Source: Aphis gossypii
Taxonomy: Eukaryota > Arthropoda > Insecta > Hemiptera > Aphididae
Assembly: GCF_020184175.1 (NCBI RefSeq)
Contig: NC_065530.1
Coordinates: 15,911,260-15,975,259, forward strand
Reading direction: 5' to 3'
Length of the DNA: 64,000 nt
In this document: positions 22,801 to 39,300 of the stretch, one piece after another
How the letters are laid out: each line of letters opens with the position of its first letter
Position numbering within the stretch: the first letter of the stretch is position 1
Translations under genes and position numbers: made by a program
The notes under the pieces: generated by a model
Told to the model about the DNA's origin: nothing
Seen by the model: the letters and a program-made list of their open reading frames with translations, nothing else
Database searches by the model: none

Positions 22801-25337
22801 GTACGTGGTAACCGGACTCAGACCGCTTATCGTTATCTTAGTATCATTGATCACCTCCTAGAAAAACGTTACGTGATCATATAATATTATATATATATAT
22901 ACAACTTACAGCCCACCTGTATATAGGTATTTGTTTAGTGACAGAATGTGCACGATTAAATCATAGAATGAGATAGAGATAGAGAGAGAAGATTAGGATG
23001 GGTGGACATATTATATTTTATCTACATATAGTATAATATTGTGTGCGTAATACGTATAATACTCACGTTGTTAGGCATGAACACAACGGATGGACCGCAC
23101 ATGTCGCACGTCACCCTGTACACGATATCGGACCTGCCACCGAGGAAGTTCGGGGGGTTCCACGATAGGGTCACAGTCGACTGGTCCACAAAGTTGACTG
23201 TCAAGTTTTGCGGCGCTGATGGAGGTTCTATATAAAATGGGGAACAAAAAAAAAAGAATAAATATTTTCGTTTATATATATTATTTTGTATAAATATTGT
23301 ATATTGTTGTGAGCGCACGAGCGTTGGTGATGTATTTAAATATATAATAATATTATTACTATTATTTACGGCCGTAAGGTGAACAGGTAAATTCTAAATA
23401 AACGAGCTCGAGCATAGGAAAGGTACACGGTCGTGGTATAAACATAAACGATAAAGAGAGAGAGAGAGAAAGATAAAGAATGAGAAGTGGACAGACAGAC
23501 TGGAAGTTCGTATAATAATAATATGAAATGCCTTCCAATGAGTATATAAATATAATAATATAACTAACTTGCTTCGAATACGCGTATGAGCAGTAAATAA
23601 TAAGAGTAGATCGACGTGAACATAATTATCCTTCGCGCACATACACCTATAATATCCTTTTTACATATACATAATATGTACATATTATAAAATATATATT
23701 ATATATACGTACAGACATGTTATCACGCATAAATATGTATATAGAATATATTGTGGTACGTTGTAATAATAATTATAAACAAATACACACAAGGGCCGCA
23801 GGGTATCCCGCATAGTTCGTCTACACACATGATCAAGTGTATCGTAAAATGTTGATTTCGTATTTATTAATATAATTACGCATCATAAAGTTTCGATTTA
23901 GATCCTTAGAAAAGGTCTGTATTTTGTATTACCTACATGTATATAGTGTGTTGTGTGCATGCGTCGAATTTGTTATATTTTGTTACAACAGAACGGACAC
24001 ATATTATATGACGTTCATTGGAGTAGAATCCGAAGACAATTAAAACGACAAGACGAGACGGGTGCTAAGTTCAGGGTCATCATTTTCTCCTTTCGTCGAG
24101 GTCGACTTCACTGGGTAAACACGTCCTCTGTTTAAATATTCACCGATTCTTTCTCTCAATGTAACTATATATTTATGTGTATATAATATATATATATATA
24201 TTATTCACTATTCGTTTCAGAGTTTCAGACTTCAAAATCTTTTTTCATCTCTCACCACTATCATAACCACCCACTCACTCAGAAACCATTATTATTTTTG
24301 TAATTCGCTAGTATCTTATTTACTACCTATATACTGCTTCGTTATAAAATAACTAGCTAAATGTCTACTAAAGTTACTTTTATCGTAATGTTTAGTAATG
24401 TTTTTCATTTAATTTCCGTCAATCGGTATTACAAAAACCATATATTTATATAGGTATATAAAAATATATAATCAATGGCGTATCCATTGGGGGGGGGGGG
24501 GGTTATACCTCCCTGGATACCACTGTATATATAATAATATATAATATATATTCTGTATAGCTATTTATAATTATTAAAGTTGATTAGCCGCCAATGTATA
24601 ATCGAATAAAAACGAATTTGTTAATTATTAATACTATACTATTGTGGATTATTGAACATCAACCGAGTAAACGTATATTCCATTCTTTCGGAGAAAAAAA
24701 AACTGAATAATAATAAAAATAAATAATGTATCACTTTTCGTTTGAATGAAATTTTTTAATTGCAGTGAAAAAAGAAAAAGAAAAATAAAACCATAAAATT
24801 TAACGGGCATCACATCCACAGAAAATGTATGCAGCACGTCGGGAGCCTACTAGCCAGTAGCCAAGTTGCTTATATTTTCATTAAAAAAATAAAATAATAA
24901 CAGAAAACTCTCGGAAAAGAGCAATGGTGTTGGTGGTAAATGTGCGCGGTTGGTAGTTTTAATTATTAAAAACCAAAAAGATTTTAATGAAAATAATTCT
25001 TTATAAACAACCGACTGTGACGGCGACGGCGGCTACGTACTTTTTTGCTCCCTTTGCTGAGTGCGCAATTTCCGGACAATTTATTATGGCTTAACCTCTC
25101 GGGATAAAAAACGGGAAACGAAAGAATGAAAGAAATTTCGCTTAAAGTAATCTTGTGCGAAACTATACTACGTTCCTCCGCCGACGACCGTTCCCAACCA
25201 CCTGCACCAACAGTATCGCCGCCACCGTCGAAGCATTCACAGTCGCACGATCGTATGAAAAGCGATTGGGATTTATTCGTCAATTGAAATCGGATATAAA
25301 TAATAATGCGACGACGGATAATAACTTTTACCGACAG

Positions 25338-25374
<37 letters not shown>

Positions 25375-27310
25375 CTATTACGGATGCAAAAAAAAAACTA
25401 TTATGGAAAAAGCTAAAAGAAATATATATCGCCGCCTCAGTCTCAGCCTTTGACAGATTTAAAAGGTTTTAGCTGCGCGGTCTCGGCGACGAAATGAATT
25501 CTTTAGATAGAGGTTTTCGAATGTAGATAAAGAAATATACATAAATACATATATGTTTAAATATAGTATACAGACAGACACACACAAGTTCACGTTTAAT
25601 AATGTTTTGTACAACGGGAGTTTTTTCTTTCTTATTTATATTTTACTCTCCTCGTCGGCAATCTAACTCAATCAAGCACTTATCGCACGATGAAAAAATG
25701 AATTAATACTTCCAAAAGCGACGACGGAAGAAGAGCGAAATCTTCAAACTCATATATCGTATTAAGGGGAAATGTTTTCGGATTATTGACAAAACATACT
25801 ACCGAGCGAATTGGTCTAATTATCATCAACAAGCTTATGATTATGAGTGAGGTAGGTGTTTTACATGCTACGACGTTGTCGATGTTTCGAGTGTTGAACA
25901 CTTCACAATATAAAAAAAAAAAAAATACTTGCTTTGTCGAACTCAAAACCCGAAAATAATTAGCCAGCAAATCATAATTTTCTAACCACTGGATTTTTTG
26001 TGCAACCGTGACACATACACGACCACTATAATGTACAACAGTGCACGCAGTGTATGTATTGGAGTACCGACTTCCTTGTGCAGAGAAAAAACAGTTCTCT
26101 TCACCACACCAGACGTGCTCTCTACACGACAACGATATATTTTCACGTACGTCGCATATATACACATAATAATAATAATAATAATAATAAAAAGTGGTGT
26201 ATACGAAAAGACAAAAAAAAAAAAGAAAGAGAGGTTGGGTCGCTGCCGCCACCGCCGCTTTGTATACTGCGGCAACAGCATTTTTGAAGAGTTCGTCTGG
26301 GTAGGTCGTGCCGAGGCGACTTTTCTCATTATATTCTATGAAACATAAAAGGATGCACATCCCTTTTTAGGTTTTTTAAGCTTTGTAAATTCAGTATATA
26401 ATATATAGGTACGATGGATGTATGTATGTATGTATATATTATGTATGTGTATAGCACTTATGTACACACGTACATATACACAGATGTAACATTCATGTTA
26501 CATATGTAATTATTATATTATCTAAACATACGAATAATCATAGAAAATTTATGATAAATACACGAGAAACAAATGTCGAAAAGAACTAATAATTATTTTT
26601 GCATTATCAATTAATTATTGTGAATTTTTAAAAAAATTCGAGTTTTGACTAAATTAATTGAAAATGACGCAAAAGAGAAATTTCAAGACGCCCGCAGTTT
26701 TCGCGATCGTGAGAATCTAGTAATAGATTCCATAAATAAAAACAATATCTATATACATGTATATTTTTAATAAAAGTAAAGAAAAAACAAAGTCGGGTTA
26801 AACTAAGCGAGTTTTTCTTTTAAATTTTAATTCCTAAGGGTTTACGAAACGTAAGTATACATATACTGAATACAAAAATATTTATATAGGAAAAAAAAAT
26901 AAATACTCGTATCGATCATTGTGACTCCGTGTATACGTCCGTCGTCGTCGACGTTTTCCCTGGTCTAACGCACACGCGGGCCCCATTTTTTTCTTATTTC
27001 AATTCCGAACGAACGAACTGTTGTATGTACTATAACTATAACCCGCCGCCGGCACGATAAACATCTGCTGATAAGTTAAGTTTTCTACGTCAATCTGCGT
27101 AGTGCCTTGTTTACTGTCTTTAAAGATTTATCGTCGGTAGAGCATTACGGTTTCTTCTTACCTCTCTACCCACCGTGCATACATCACACATCCTATCACT
27201 CGTATATTATATTCTCCGCCACCGTAGTCGTCATCAGTCGTTCTTCACTAAACGTCGTTCTCGTAGATGAGATAAATATCTAAAAAATAAGTGTAACCGA
27301 GAGAGAGAGA

Positions 27311-27398
<88 letters not shown>

Positions 27399-30300
27399 TG
27401 GGGTGAGAGAGAGGTTGCAGAGACAATATGAGGGAAGAGGAGAAACAAACCGACAGAAATTCAAGAATTCGGAAATCTGGCATTAAGTTTTTATTTTAAC
27501 GGACCAGACTAGTTTTTTTTGTCATTCTCATACTCGTTCTTACCCCTCGGAGAAAAAGAATCCGTTATTATATTGTGTTATAGCTACCGCCGCCGATGAA
27601 CCTTTGGGTTTTGTGAGTAGATAAACATCGGTGGTCGGATGACATGTTTTTGTCCCAACGATACATAACAATAGGATTGGATTTCGCACCAAATTCTTTG
27701 ACCAAAACGATGTTATGTTATGTATGCGTATATATGCATGTTATTTACCTATTGGGTTTGCTCAGCCGGATTATTGGTGAATTTTCAGTGTGGTCGTTTG
27801 ACAACAACAACAACAACGACAACAGCGTTAGGTCCCTATTCCCTCGGTTGTATGCTCAGTCTCACTTAAATTGCTCTCCATGAATCGATTTTATGTTTGT
27901 ATAAAAAAATATGTATAATGTATATATATATATTAACCTCTTAAAGGGAGTTGCAATTGTGTTTACAATCTGATAAGATCATAACATGATTTATATAAAA
28001 TGATAGAAATTTCTGTTGTAATTTTTTTTTTAAACTGTCGGTTATATGAAACTCACATACCAGAATAAAAAAGATATTATCATTTAACTGTATATTTCGA
28101 AATTAATATTAAAAAAAAAGTAATAGGAACTGTACGCGTATTGAATTAAAATTTTTAACTTTTAAGTATGAAACATAGAAATTGAAAATCAAAAACCAAA
28201 TAAGATAAATTTCATAAAAATGTAAAAAAATATTTGTTGTGTATGAAATGAATAATTAAATAAGTCGATAATTGATTCAAAAATAAAACGATTTAAATCG
28301 AAATAAATATTGATGTATGTATGAGTGAGTAAATCGAATTAAGACAAGTTGGGTTTATATAAATAATTTCAATTTTTAATATTGATTTAAATTTTATTAT
28401 TACTAAATTCTAAAAGTACAATATAAGTACAAATATTGATATGGCTTGGAGCTAATTTTTTTTTTTTAATACAAGTTTAAATAACCTCATTGTAATAATT
28501 GATTGCGAATGACGTTTTTGACATTTTTTTGTTTAGTGGATTTTCGTACTCACAAGACATTCAGTCAATATAAAGTATATTTTAAAATTATTATGATATT
28601 ATATGAACGATGAATTTATTTCTTATTTTTTTTCTAGTCAAATACAATTATTTATAGGTTTTCAAGCAAAGGCAATAGCTTTAGCGAGGACGTCGACATT
28701 AAAATAATAATAATAAAAAATAAATACATTTCTTTGATTATAATAGAAGTACAGAAAATGTTGGGTAAAATCTAATCTGTTTAAAATATAATATAGAAGA
28801 AAACATTTATGTAAACATCCATATATTATATTATTACTATGTATGCATGTACAAATATATATAGAAAAATCCCTGCGGAACAAATGCAAATATTATAAAG
28901 TTTCGGACGGCAAGTCGTTTACTTTGATGCGGTTCAACGGGTTTATATACATATTATTGCCTTCAGGGGTGGGTGTGATTGAGAGGGGATTGGCGTGAGA
29001 CGGAGGGAGAGAAGTCACGAAGGCGAATGGTTATTATTAATATTGCTGAGTTTCTAAATGGCGGAGATTTAACGGAATTTGCAGGGCTTTTGATATAACT
29101 ACCGAAATAATAACTGCTGGTGCCGTGACCGCGAGAGATCTTTCGCGACCGCGACTTCAAAGTCGTTTAGAACCCCCTTGCGGTTTAATGGAACGTCCTT
29201 TTTTCAATTCCGTCCGAGAACAAATGACTGAACAAATTTAATTACACATTAAGCTGTACATACTTAAGCTGCACATTAAGCCGAACATAACTCCCTCATC
29301 AGTACACGCGTGCGTAATTACCCGACGAAAAAATGAGCCGTCGCGCGTCGTAAGAGATCGTCTTCAAAGACAACGCATATTAATACAAATACATATACAC
29401 ATAATAATATCGAAACGGCTTTTACATCGAATCCACAAGATGTTTCGCCGGAGATGTACCACTACTTTAATAATAATCTCATAATAATATTATATTACTA
29501 TATACGTTCAAAAGCTGCTGCAGGATGTCGCGTTCGTGTGCGTGCTCCAACAATATATACATATTATATCGTTATTAAAGTACAATATATAATACTTACG
29601 CGTGCACGGTACCGATTTCGGATCTTTGGGCGACCTGTAGTATCCGGTGTTGCACCTGCACTCGGACATCCCCTGGTCGGGCGCTTTGCTGTGCGCCGGA
29701 CACGGCTGACACTTGTCGTCCCCGACGCCGTATTTGTACTTGCCCGGAGGACAGACTGAAGAAGAGAAAAAAAAAACCACATTAGGCAAACTGCATGAAC
29801 CGTTTATAATATATCGTTATAAAAATCGGTTTCGTCGTATAAATAAGTACACATAAAAACAGTATACATAATAGTAATAATAATATTAATATAAACGTGA
29901 TGCGTTCGTACTGCCTGCCACGCCTGCGGTTCATTAAACTCCCGTGCGCGGCACGTTAATTGCTCACTACATACACACACACACACACACACACGCACAC
30001 AGATATACGTTTAAGCCCCTATGGCTGTAGTGGTGGTAATAGCTGCCTCGAGGGGAGAGATGGCGAGCGATCTGGATAGTGTGTATATACTCTATAGTAT
30101 ATTATATAGAAGAATGATAGATGGAGTACACCGTCGTTGGCGTGTATTGGCGTTATATTAATAGAGACAAATTGTTTGTGGATGCGTTACACACATACGC
30201 GTATAACCCGCCGTCCCCTTTTCGATTAAGATTGATACCCCCGAGAATCGCCGCACACACACACACACACACAACACACACACACACACACACACAATAT

Positions 30301-33300
30301 ATATATATATATTCACGTGTACTTCTGAGACCGGTGTACGATGTAGACTACTGTAGTTGTGCTATAATATTATACATTATATATACCTACATAGAGCAGT
30401 AGCGAACATTTATCACCCCGTGCTATTATAGCACACGTAGACAACCCGCCCGCGTACAGCGTACACATCCGGCTCGCGGGCCGTCGCGTGGTTCGAAATA
30501 TTTAAGTGCGACCACTATTATATTATACTTCATACATTACGGTTATACGTATAATATATATACTGTATATTATTATGTGTGTAGCTACCGCGAGCTTCTG
30601 GTCACCGATTAGACGACCGTGTTGGATTTTTAGGATTTAAGGGCTATTACGATTTAAAATATTGATTCTCACCGTATAGTCGACGATACAACAGTATATA
30701 CATCGATGGCTGTCATTAATCATTATAATGCGACTAAGTAATAAGTACCTACATGCAATTATTCAGGAACTTGTTTGAAATTTTAAAGTTTATTTTAGGA
30801 AAAAGTGAATTTATAATATGATTTGTGCACATATACCAACCATTTATACACATTACACGCATCTGTTTCAGAGAGGCGAATGCGCGAGACGACAAAGACT
30901 AATGTAATAGTATACGTATAATTTGCTAAATTGCTATAACAACAGGCGACGACTTAATTTTTTTATCTACTATGTATATAATATATTATAAACTATACAC
31001 TGATACATTTCAGCTCACGTATCCGATGACCAAAGTTGTGTACACTATAGAATTAAATATAGTTTTCATTTTACACACAACTGTAGATACTTTAGTGTGC
31101 TTTATTTTTCGCAAAGCCTCTCGCAGTGAGGTTTAGAGTGTTTTCGGTACTCTACTTTATATAAACATCGCGACTTTAATTAATTGAATTCTAAAGCTCC
31201 GGAAATCAATAATTTCGTAACTGGGTAAAAAGTTTCACATTAGCACTTACTAGTAACAGGGAAACAACAAACGATAAAAAAATACTCTTGAGTTCGTTGC
31301 AGACGATATTTTTTTTCAAGCGAATATAGGACGTCCTATACGTGGTATTATCTATAATATAATTTTAACGGAATCACAGTTTTCGACAAAGTTTGTCTTA
31401 AAAGAATAGATAATGTATTATTAATGATGAAAATAATACAATTAAGATAAATCTTACAATAAGGACAAATTTTAAAATTTATTGCTAGGACTTGCAAAAC
31501 ATTGAAGAAAAACAAAAATAAAATACTTTTTCCTGTTAATTCCTTAACAATTATTTAGCTGCTGCTAACTGGCTCTCATCTCCTGTTGCGAATATTTCAG
31601 CATAAAATATAATCGTTCTCCGAAGAGGATTCTACAGTTAATAATTACAGGCGTCTATATTGATTTAACAGCTCAACTATGATTTAATTTATTATATTAA
31701 AATAATTTAATTATTGAACAGTACGAGTAGAACAGTTACCTGCAACGCGGCGTAAAAACGTTACGATGAGTAGCATTACGCGAGTTTCATTCGGGGAAGA
31801 GGGATATAAAACGCCTTTACGTGAATATAATAATAATTTGAGTCTGTCATTAAATACGACGTCAACGGTGGGTACTGCATATCGTTTTATGCATTACATT
31901 CTTAACGTATAATTATGTTTTTTTCCTCTACCTTAATACGATTCGCATGTTATGGAGGTGATATCCGGGTTTATATCGCAGGAAAAATATAATAACGTTA
32001 ATGTAGGTCTCGTATTAAGCTCATAAGTATTGGAATTCCCTAGATAGTTCGATGTCTTTAATTCACATAACAATAATTTTAGTATTGTATCTGTTTACTT
32101 GATGACATACATGCACGCGTAACCATATGTCGTATTTTTGGTTCTATTGCACCGCTTGGACTTGGAGCATATTATATATTATATACCCACCGGTGTACTT
32201 GTTATCCGATGCATCCGTATATAATACAATGTTAAGTTCCGTCAACCCACGCAAAAACGATAGGTACACTGCTCGAGATTGACGCACGGCGCTGCAGGAG
32301 CAAATTTCGTTGGAATCTTTGAAGAAGACGAATCGCGCAGGGCCCACGCTAGCGCACGACAGCAGTTTGAAAATAATATAATAACAACGACAGCCGCCAA
32401 ACAACTTAACGGGGCAATTATAAAACGCGTTATTATATATCGAAATAATAATAGTAATATATTATGCGCATTGTATTCCATAATAATATTCCGACATTAT
32501 ATATGTATATATATATATATTATGTACAATATACTTGAGCATATAAATCGCTTATTAAACAAACACCGACGGCGGCGAACACACCGCGCAAGCACGCCGT
32601 CCAGCTCGTCCACCGAATCTGCATAAAACGCGGATAACGTCGATGAGAGAATAATATAAATAAACGAGTTAATGGGCTTTTTGGCGTATTGTCGGACGAA
32701 GAGTGCACGCCGCCATACACACATACATGTACTGCCGGTTATACTAATTAACGTTACCGTTTTTATATTTATTTATTTATTTTTTTACTTTAATCGAACC
32801 GGATTCTTTTTTCCTGTACATATATATATATTATGTATAATATATGTGCGCACGTATACGAGAAGCGTCCATCGTCGATAATATGATATTTGTGCGAGAG
32901 AAAATACATAACCACTGTTTATATACACACACGCACATAAAAATGGTTTCGTATATATATGTGTAATAAATAATAACGCTAATAAAAATGCAGTAAACGT
33001 TCGGTAGAAACTTATGTAAGTATTTCATAGTACCTATATGATCAATGATCATATTATTATTTTAAAAATGTATTCGTATATACTTACATGTAATTTTTTT
33101 AAAACGACAACCAGAGAAAAAAGTTTAACGCGCGAGCAGTTGTATCTACCTATAGGGTATGTATTAAAATATTAATGTATGGAAATAACCATTTATACTG
33201 TGTATGCTCGCGGTGCACGACCGAAGGACGATTTTTAAAAGTTGGCCGAAGAAGTTTGTGTGTATATGAAAAAAATTTCTTTTGAAATAATTATCAGATG

Positions 33301-36300
33301 GAGAATTTGCGATTACACCTTTGGTGAGCGAGACCAAAAATCGGTTTGTTCAGGTATATATATATAAATAAATATTATAGTGGACGTACCGCGTCCCACC
33401 CTGCCACTTCACTTCCTTAACGGGTAACACGAGATAACATAGTTTCCCCTTATCTCGGCTAATTATCTCAGACTCAGTCTCGCGCGAAAACTTTGCTGGG
33501 TTCAAACTAGTACACTGCCTTCAGACCCCTCCTCCAAACCATCCTGGGACTTGCGACTGCTTGTGTAAATATAGTGCGACAAACGACCTTTGATATAATT
33601 TATAATCGCGCCAAACTGAATCCAGCGCTTATTATCATTATTATTATTATTGTTAAAGTAAGGCGAAGGAACTCGTTGTTGTCGTTGTTGTTATCGCTAT
33701 TGCTGTAGTCTGTATAATGTCTGAGAAAAGGATCATTTTAATTGGATTTCCGGTCGGCTTTTATACGAGATAACACGTGTACATTGTCTGTTTGAGCGAT
33801 GAATGATGATACTCTAAAGAGGTTCAATAGACTTTTTAATTAAAAACCATAATTTCTCGGATGAGACAATATTCGTATTTATGCAAAATAATTGTATGCT
33901 ATACACTCTCTTATAAAATACATAACAGGCTATATTTCACTTAGTTTTTATTTTCAAAGTATTTGAAAATTTGACGAGATAGTTTTTGTTATTTTCAATG
34001 TAATAATATGAATTAAAAACGGCGATTTTTAAATTATTAACAATATGAAAATAAGATTAGTATTATCAGATTTAAAATATTGAAGTACCTAAATGGATTA
34101 ATACTAAAACGATGGATATAATAAATAGGCAATATAATATTTAAATACTCTATTTGTACGAAATACTATTAACACGATATGATGACTAAGTCACTAAGAT
34201 TAACTTAGCGGCAATAAATTTATTAAAATTATATATAATTATGTGTTATTGACGAAATTCCTAAAATAATCGGCAAAATTCGTTTAAAAATTAATATTAA
34301 TACTCTTAGTTTATGTTATGAAAAATATTGCCGTAAAATGATTTTTATTTTTATTATATTTTTGCATAATACTCACTTATACAAGTTTGCGCTTCTATGT
34401 CTGCTTCAAAACCAGCTTTGCACTTGCATCCACCTGACGGTAGATACCATTTTCCATCTCCTTTACACAGGTAAGTTGGAGGACCACCTCCTACCACTTC
34501 AGCATTATCTACACATTTGCCTGTGGCGTGTTCGATTTGGGTAAGTTCTCTAGCAGTTGGAGTAGCAGAGAAATTTGCAAAGTTTATCACAACTTCTGGG
34601 CACACGATATAATACACCTGAAGGCAAAGTCCAAACAATAATTTCTTAGTAGAAATACATAAATATAATATACAATATTACTATGTATACATATTATATT
34701 AATTATTAACAATATGTACATTTAAGAAGCGGCAATTCCATGCATAAAATTATAATAAATCGTTTTGATTTTTAGTATCAACTAAAATTATATTATAATA
34801 TACTTTAGTTGGGTTTGCAGCTAAAATCTACCGCAGTAAGAAAAAAATAAATATAAAGAATTAAAAACATTCATAGTATATTAGTTTTAAGGTTTTTTAT
34901 TATTCTGTCGAACAACATGGGGTTTTGTACACACGTATATGTGTATATATATATATTATATATTCTACATAAACAACAAGAAAAAACCATAAAAAAATCA
35001 TGATATCTTCGATGGACCCATGGCTTAACCCACCCCAAAACGTGCATTTACGGACCTCGTGTTATTAAATCATATTATACCCATTATACATACACATATT
35101 ATATTTGTTAATTTTTATACGATTAGGTGATATGCTGTTACATAAAAGGCTATTTCTGTTTGATCGTATAGCTGTTATCTTACGCTCTGCCATTTTATTT
35201 TATTCGTTTTATATTGTATTAGAATCTTTAGTTTTTACTATACGCGGGAGATGACAGAAATATCATCTCTGGAAAAATATACGGTTTAGAAACGTAATTT
35301 AAGTTAAATATAACCAATAATACGACAAGTTTAATAAAATAAACAAAAATGAAATGTTTATTTGCTCATAAAAGAATAAAAAAAAAAGAATATAAGCACA
35401 CTTAAATAGTTTTATATATTACATTATAAAGTACAAAATATTTTTGTTAAAATAAAACGTTACATGAAAGGGTATTAATATTATGTCGAACTAGTGAGTT
35501 GGTTAGTAAATAATAGTTATATATGGAATGTGGAGTGTATAATATACTACGTTGTTCATCTTCAATGTTAGTACCTATCAATGTCTCAAGGGTGTAATTT
35601 TTAATTCATATTATATTTTATATTATATATATTTATACACAAATAATATTAGACAGATATTCGATGCGCATGGTTGATGGCAGATGTTTTATGAAGGTAT
35701 TTAATTATTTTACAATCGTATATGTATAAGAATAATTATAACGTAACAGCTTAACGTTATGTATATAAGTGTAAAGAAACATCTGTTTTTAGAATTCCAA
35801 AAATCGTCACTTATAAAAGTTGCTTTGCTGTATATCATATTATAAAATATATTTAAATGGCATCAAAAAAGTTTTTTTATTTTTTTATAAACCTTTATAG
35901 TTGCCAATTATAAAAAAGGAGTTTCATTATATGAATTAAAAAGTTTTCGGTAATTTGTCTTTCGAGATTTTAGAGTCTCTAGAGATAAAAAGGCTTTTAC
36001 GCATTAAGAAACTTAATAATTACAGAAACCCTCTGGCTTAAACATAAAATACTCTTTATAGGTATATAGGCTATAAATTATACAGGGAGGGGATCATGGT
36101 CGTTTTAATGCATTTCTGTGAACTATACAAAACGAATTTACACACACACGCACGTAAAGGTAACCGTATACCTACGTCAACATTTGATCGATCCAAGCAC
36201 AATTAATTTTATTAAACATTAAACGAGTAAAATATTTATAAAACTATTATTGTATTTTGGAACTTGGAAGCACCCTTATAGTAATACAACAGTAATAGTA

Positions 36301-39300
36301 ACTGGTTATATTAATTGTTATTCAAACGCATGTCGAGAATTTGGAATTATTTAAAAAAAAAAAAAAAATCGAATGACAAAAAATAAAAAACATTCCGATT
36401 TTTGAAGTACATATAAAATGGTTTTTTTTAGAATGAGGAATAATTTATGAAAGTGGACGTAAATTATTGTCTGAGTTTAGTTTTGTCTGAACACGATGCT
36501 TAAGTGACATATTTTGTAGAAATCCACAAATTTTTTTTTGTCTTAACACTAAGCCGTCGTAAATATCTCGGACAACTTGGACATTATCCCGAGTGTGTAT
36601 TTAGTTTTCCGAGTCTGGTGTGGTGATACGTGGACGTTATATTATACACAAACTTATACAGATCGACCTTCTTGCGCCGCGTTTATTTATATGTAATCAC
36701 GAATTCATATTTCGATGGATGCTTATGGTGTGATATCTCATGTCCCGTATAACGACTATTTCTCCCTCATAGAATTCCTCAGTGTTTTATTTCTCTCCTG
36801 TGTTTTTATTTTATTTATTCCGCGACGAAATTTACGACCCGGTCCCCGAGACGTTACCGTATTAACGACAATAACTATAAATTCGCCCACCGGGTCTCTC
36901 TGACATAATTATTGCATCGCATTCTCGTCCATGTAGTTTTTCGCTTTTTTTTAAACTCTTTTCTCTCTTCCTAACTCCCCTTCTCTTTTATCATCATTCT
37001 ATGGCGGAACCGCTGCACGACAACTATATAATATGTACATAATATACCTACATATACACTAGGTATATTATATGCGTATAAACAACGTTGTACCGTACAG
37101 ACGAGATTTTGTTTTTCTAACGTGACACAATCTAACAGCATCGGATTTACAGGCGTGGGATATGATTAGTTGGAATAGAAAAAAAACGCCAAATGAACAG
37201 AAAAAAAACAGAAACACGAAAATCAAATTAATTTATATATACATATACGTGTTGAAACCGGCAATTATGCGAGTGAAATATTATTAATTTTATAAACAAC
37301 ACAAACACCACTGACGTTACTAAATGATCTTGTAAATTTTAATCAAAACAAGCAATGGAGAATAATAACTCTTTGTACAATGTGCAATGCCCGCATTTGC
37401 GTAAACCTAATCTTCTAACGTCATATTATATTATTAATAAATGATAATATACAAGACTATCAGCAGCAAGTCACATAATTGAAACGAAGAAGAAAAAATA
37501 GGCGGACAAAGTACGGTAGTAAAAACGACTAGTTTTTTTTTTATAATAAACGAACGTGAATGCAATTATTATCATGTTATTATTTACGTGTTATCTCGTC
37601 TTACCTTGACGGCCATGATGGAAATGCACGCGCCCTGGTCCCTGAAGGCAAAGTACACTCCTTTTTTGGTAACTTTCACGGCTTTTGTCTCAGTATTGAT
37701 CACCACTTCGTTATTAGCATTGAACCTCCCTTCACCGGCAGCTATCCGACCTGTAACACACCATGTAATCATAAATAATATTTTAAAATCGAATCGTTCG
37801 AAAAGTGTACTATATAGGTAAACCAGCTAACTATATAATATAGTTCAGACTTCAAATTTATATTGATGTATATAATATACATAAATGTTTCACGCGTTAT
37901 TATAACCATCGAAATAAGTGTTTCGAGCTAAGATAAAGAGATATGGATCATCAAAGGAATAATATCTATCTAACATTATACCTACCATCTAATATAATAC
38001 ATAGTGTTTTTCATCGTCCTTGTGAGATTCGTTGATTAAACGCGTTTCATCATTAAGAATATATATATATATATTATGTATAAACCACACTAAAAATATC
38101 AAAATGTACCTACTTATATTGAAACATTATAAAATAAGATGTTCGGGATTTAAATTATAATTATTTTAATATTGAATCACAGGTATAATAGTAGACGTAG
38201 TAGATGAATATTATGATTATTTGTCAAAATTCATAATTTATATTTAATATAATATCAATATGTACCTGGTTATATAGTATGTAGGTGTAATATTCATAGT
38301 TACATTTAATGCAACTGAAAGAAATAATATACAGCTAGATATTATTATTTACAATCACCATGACTAATTATAATGCAAATTGAATGAAAAAGTTGATTTA
38401 CATATTATGCATTTTAAAACAAAAATAGTTAATAAACTATAAAGTAGTATCAATATAATTGTTAATATATTTTTCTTTTAACTTATGGATACTCGATACT
38501 CGTATTATAATCATATTATGTATAAGTGTACTTCTCGCCGTGCACATATAGCATAATTATGAAAACTATAAAGATTAACTATAATAATTCCCGTTTCACT
38601 ACGATGAATAGTTTTAATGTTTTAAATCGTTTTTAACATTTCCTCTAGTGTATAATAATAATTATATTTTATGATATTCGAGGTAATTATTTTTGAAAAT
38701 TAATACTTAAAAAAATCATACTGTTTGATAGTGCTGTGTACTATAATCATTTTAGGTATTGTTTTGGAACTGCTAGAAAACTAAATACATAACTAATCTT
38801 GTACAAGTCGATATTTCGATAAATATTTAATAACCAAATGAAAATATGATGGATACATACCGACAGATTTGTAGCTGTCAGGTTCCCATGGTGGTGGTTC
38901 TCTGGTAGCCACATCAAACTCATAGTAGAGCAGTGAAAACGTTTCTTTGCATGACAGCGCATACCCTGGGAACAGTGAACAATCCCGGATGGTAAATTTG
39001 ACTTCGATGTAAATGAGATTGGCTAGACCACGCTCAATGAAAGGCGTCCACACCCAATTATTGACGTTTTGCTTAGTGACATCGCACACAACGTACGATC
39101 GCCAGTTGATGCCTTTTTCAAAGTTTATGTAGCTCTCTTCAACCCACTGTAAAAGAAAAAAAATTAAATTAAATTAAAACGTATAAAAAAAAGTACGAAA
39201 TATTTATATTACCTACATAGGAATAAATAAAATATATATAGATACATATGTCATATATACGTTATGTAGTATAATATTATACTATATAGTAGTATATTTT

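Larger units (their letters stand above)
23228..29599 (-). other. Eph intron between EGF-like and FN3-1 exons
   Basis: 6.4 kb. Holds GA tracts, an unbroken (TA)n tract at 25339-25370, a poly-G run of 14 at 24489-24502, (AAT)n near 26168-26189 and a long (GT)n plus (GA)n block at 27313-27398. The largest open frame, 25680-26360 minus, spans the AAT repeat and lacks domain features. No nested gene is supported. Confidence 0.6.

Noticed and set aside
25680..26360. Longest minus-strand open frame (226 codons) in an Eph intron
   Set aside because: It crosses a trinucleotide repeat giving poly-Tyr, has no recognisable domain, signal of splicing or coding-like composition, and overlapping frames are open on the other strand as well.
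27234..27483. His-Thr repeat proteins on the minus strand
   Set aside because: Direct translation of the (GT)n microsatellite.
16866..30312. Short direct repeats that could suggest a CRISPR array
   Set aside because: They are uninterrupted microsatellites without spacers, in a eukaryotic nuclear genome.
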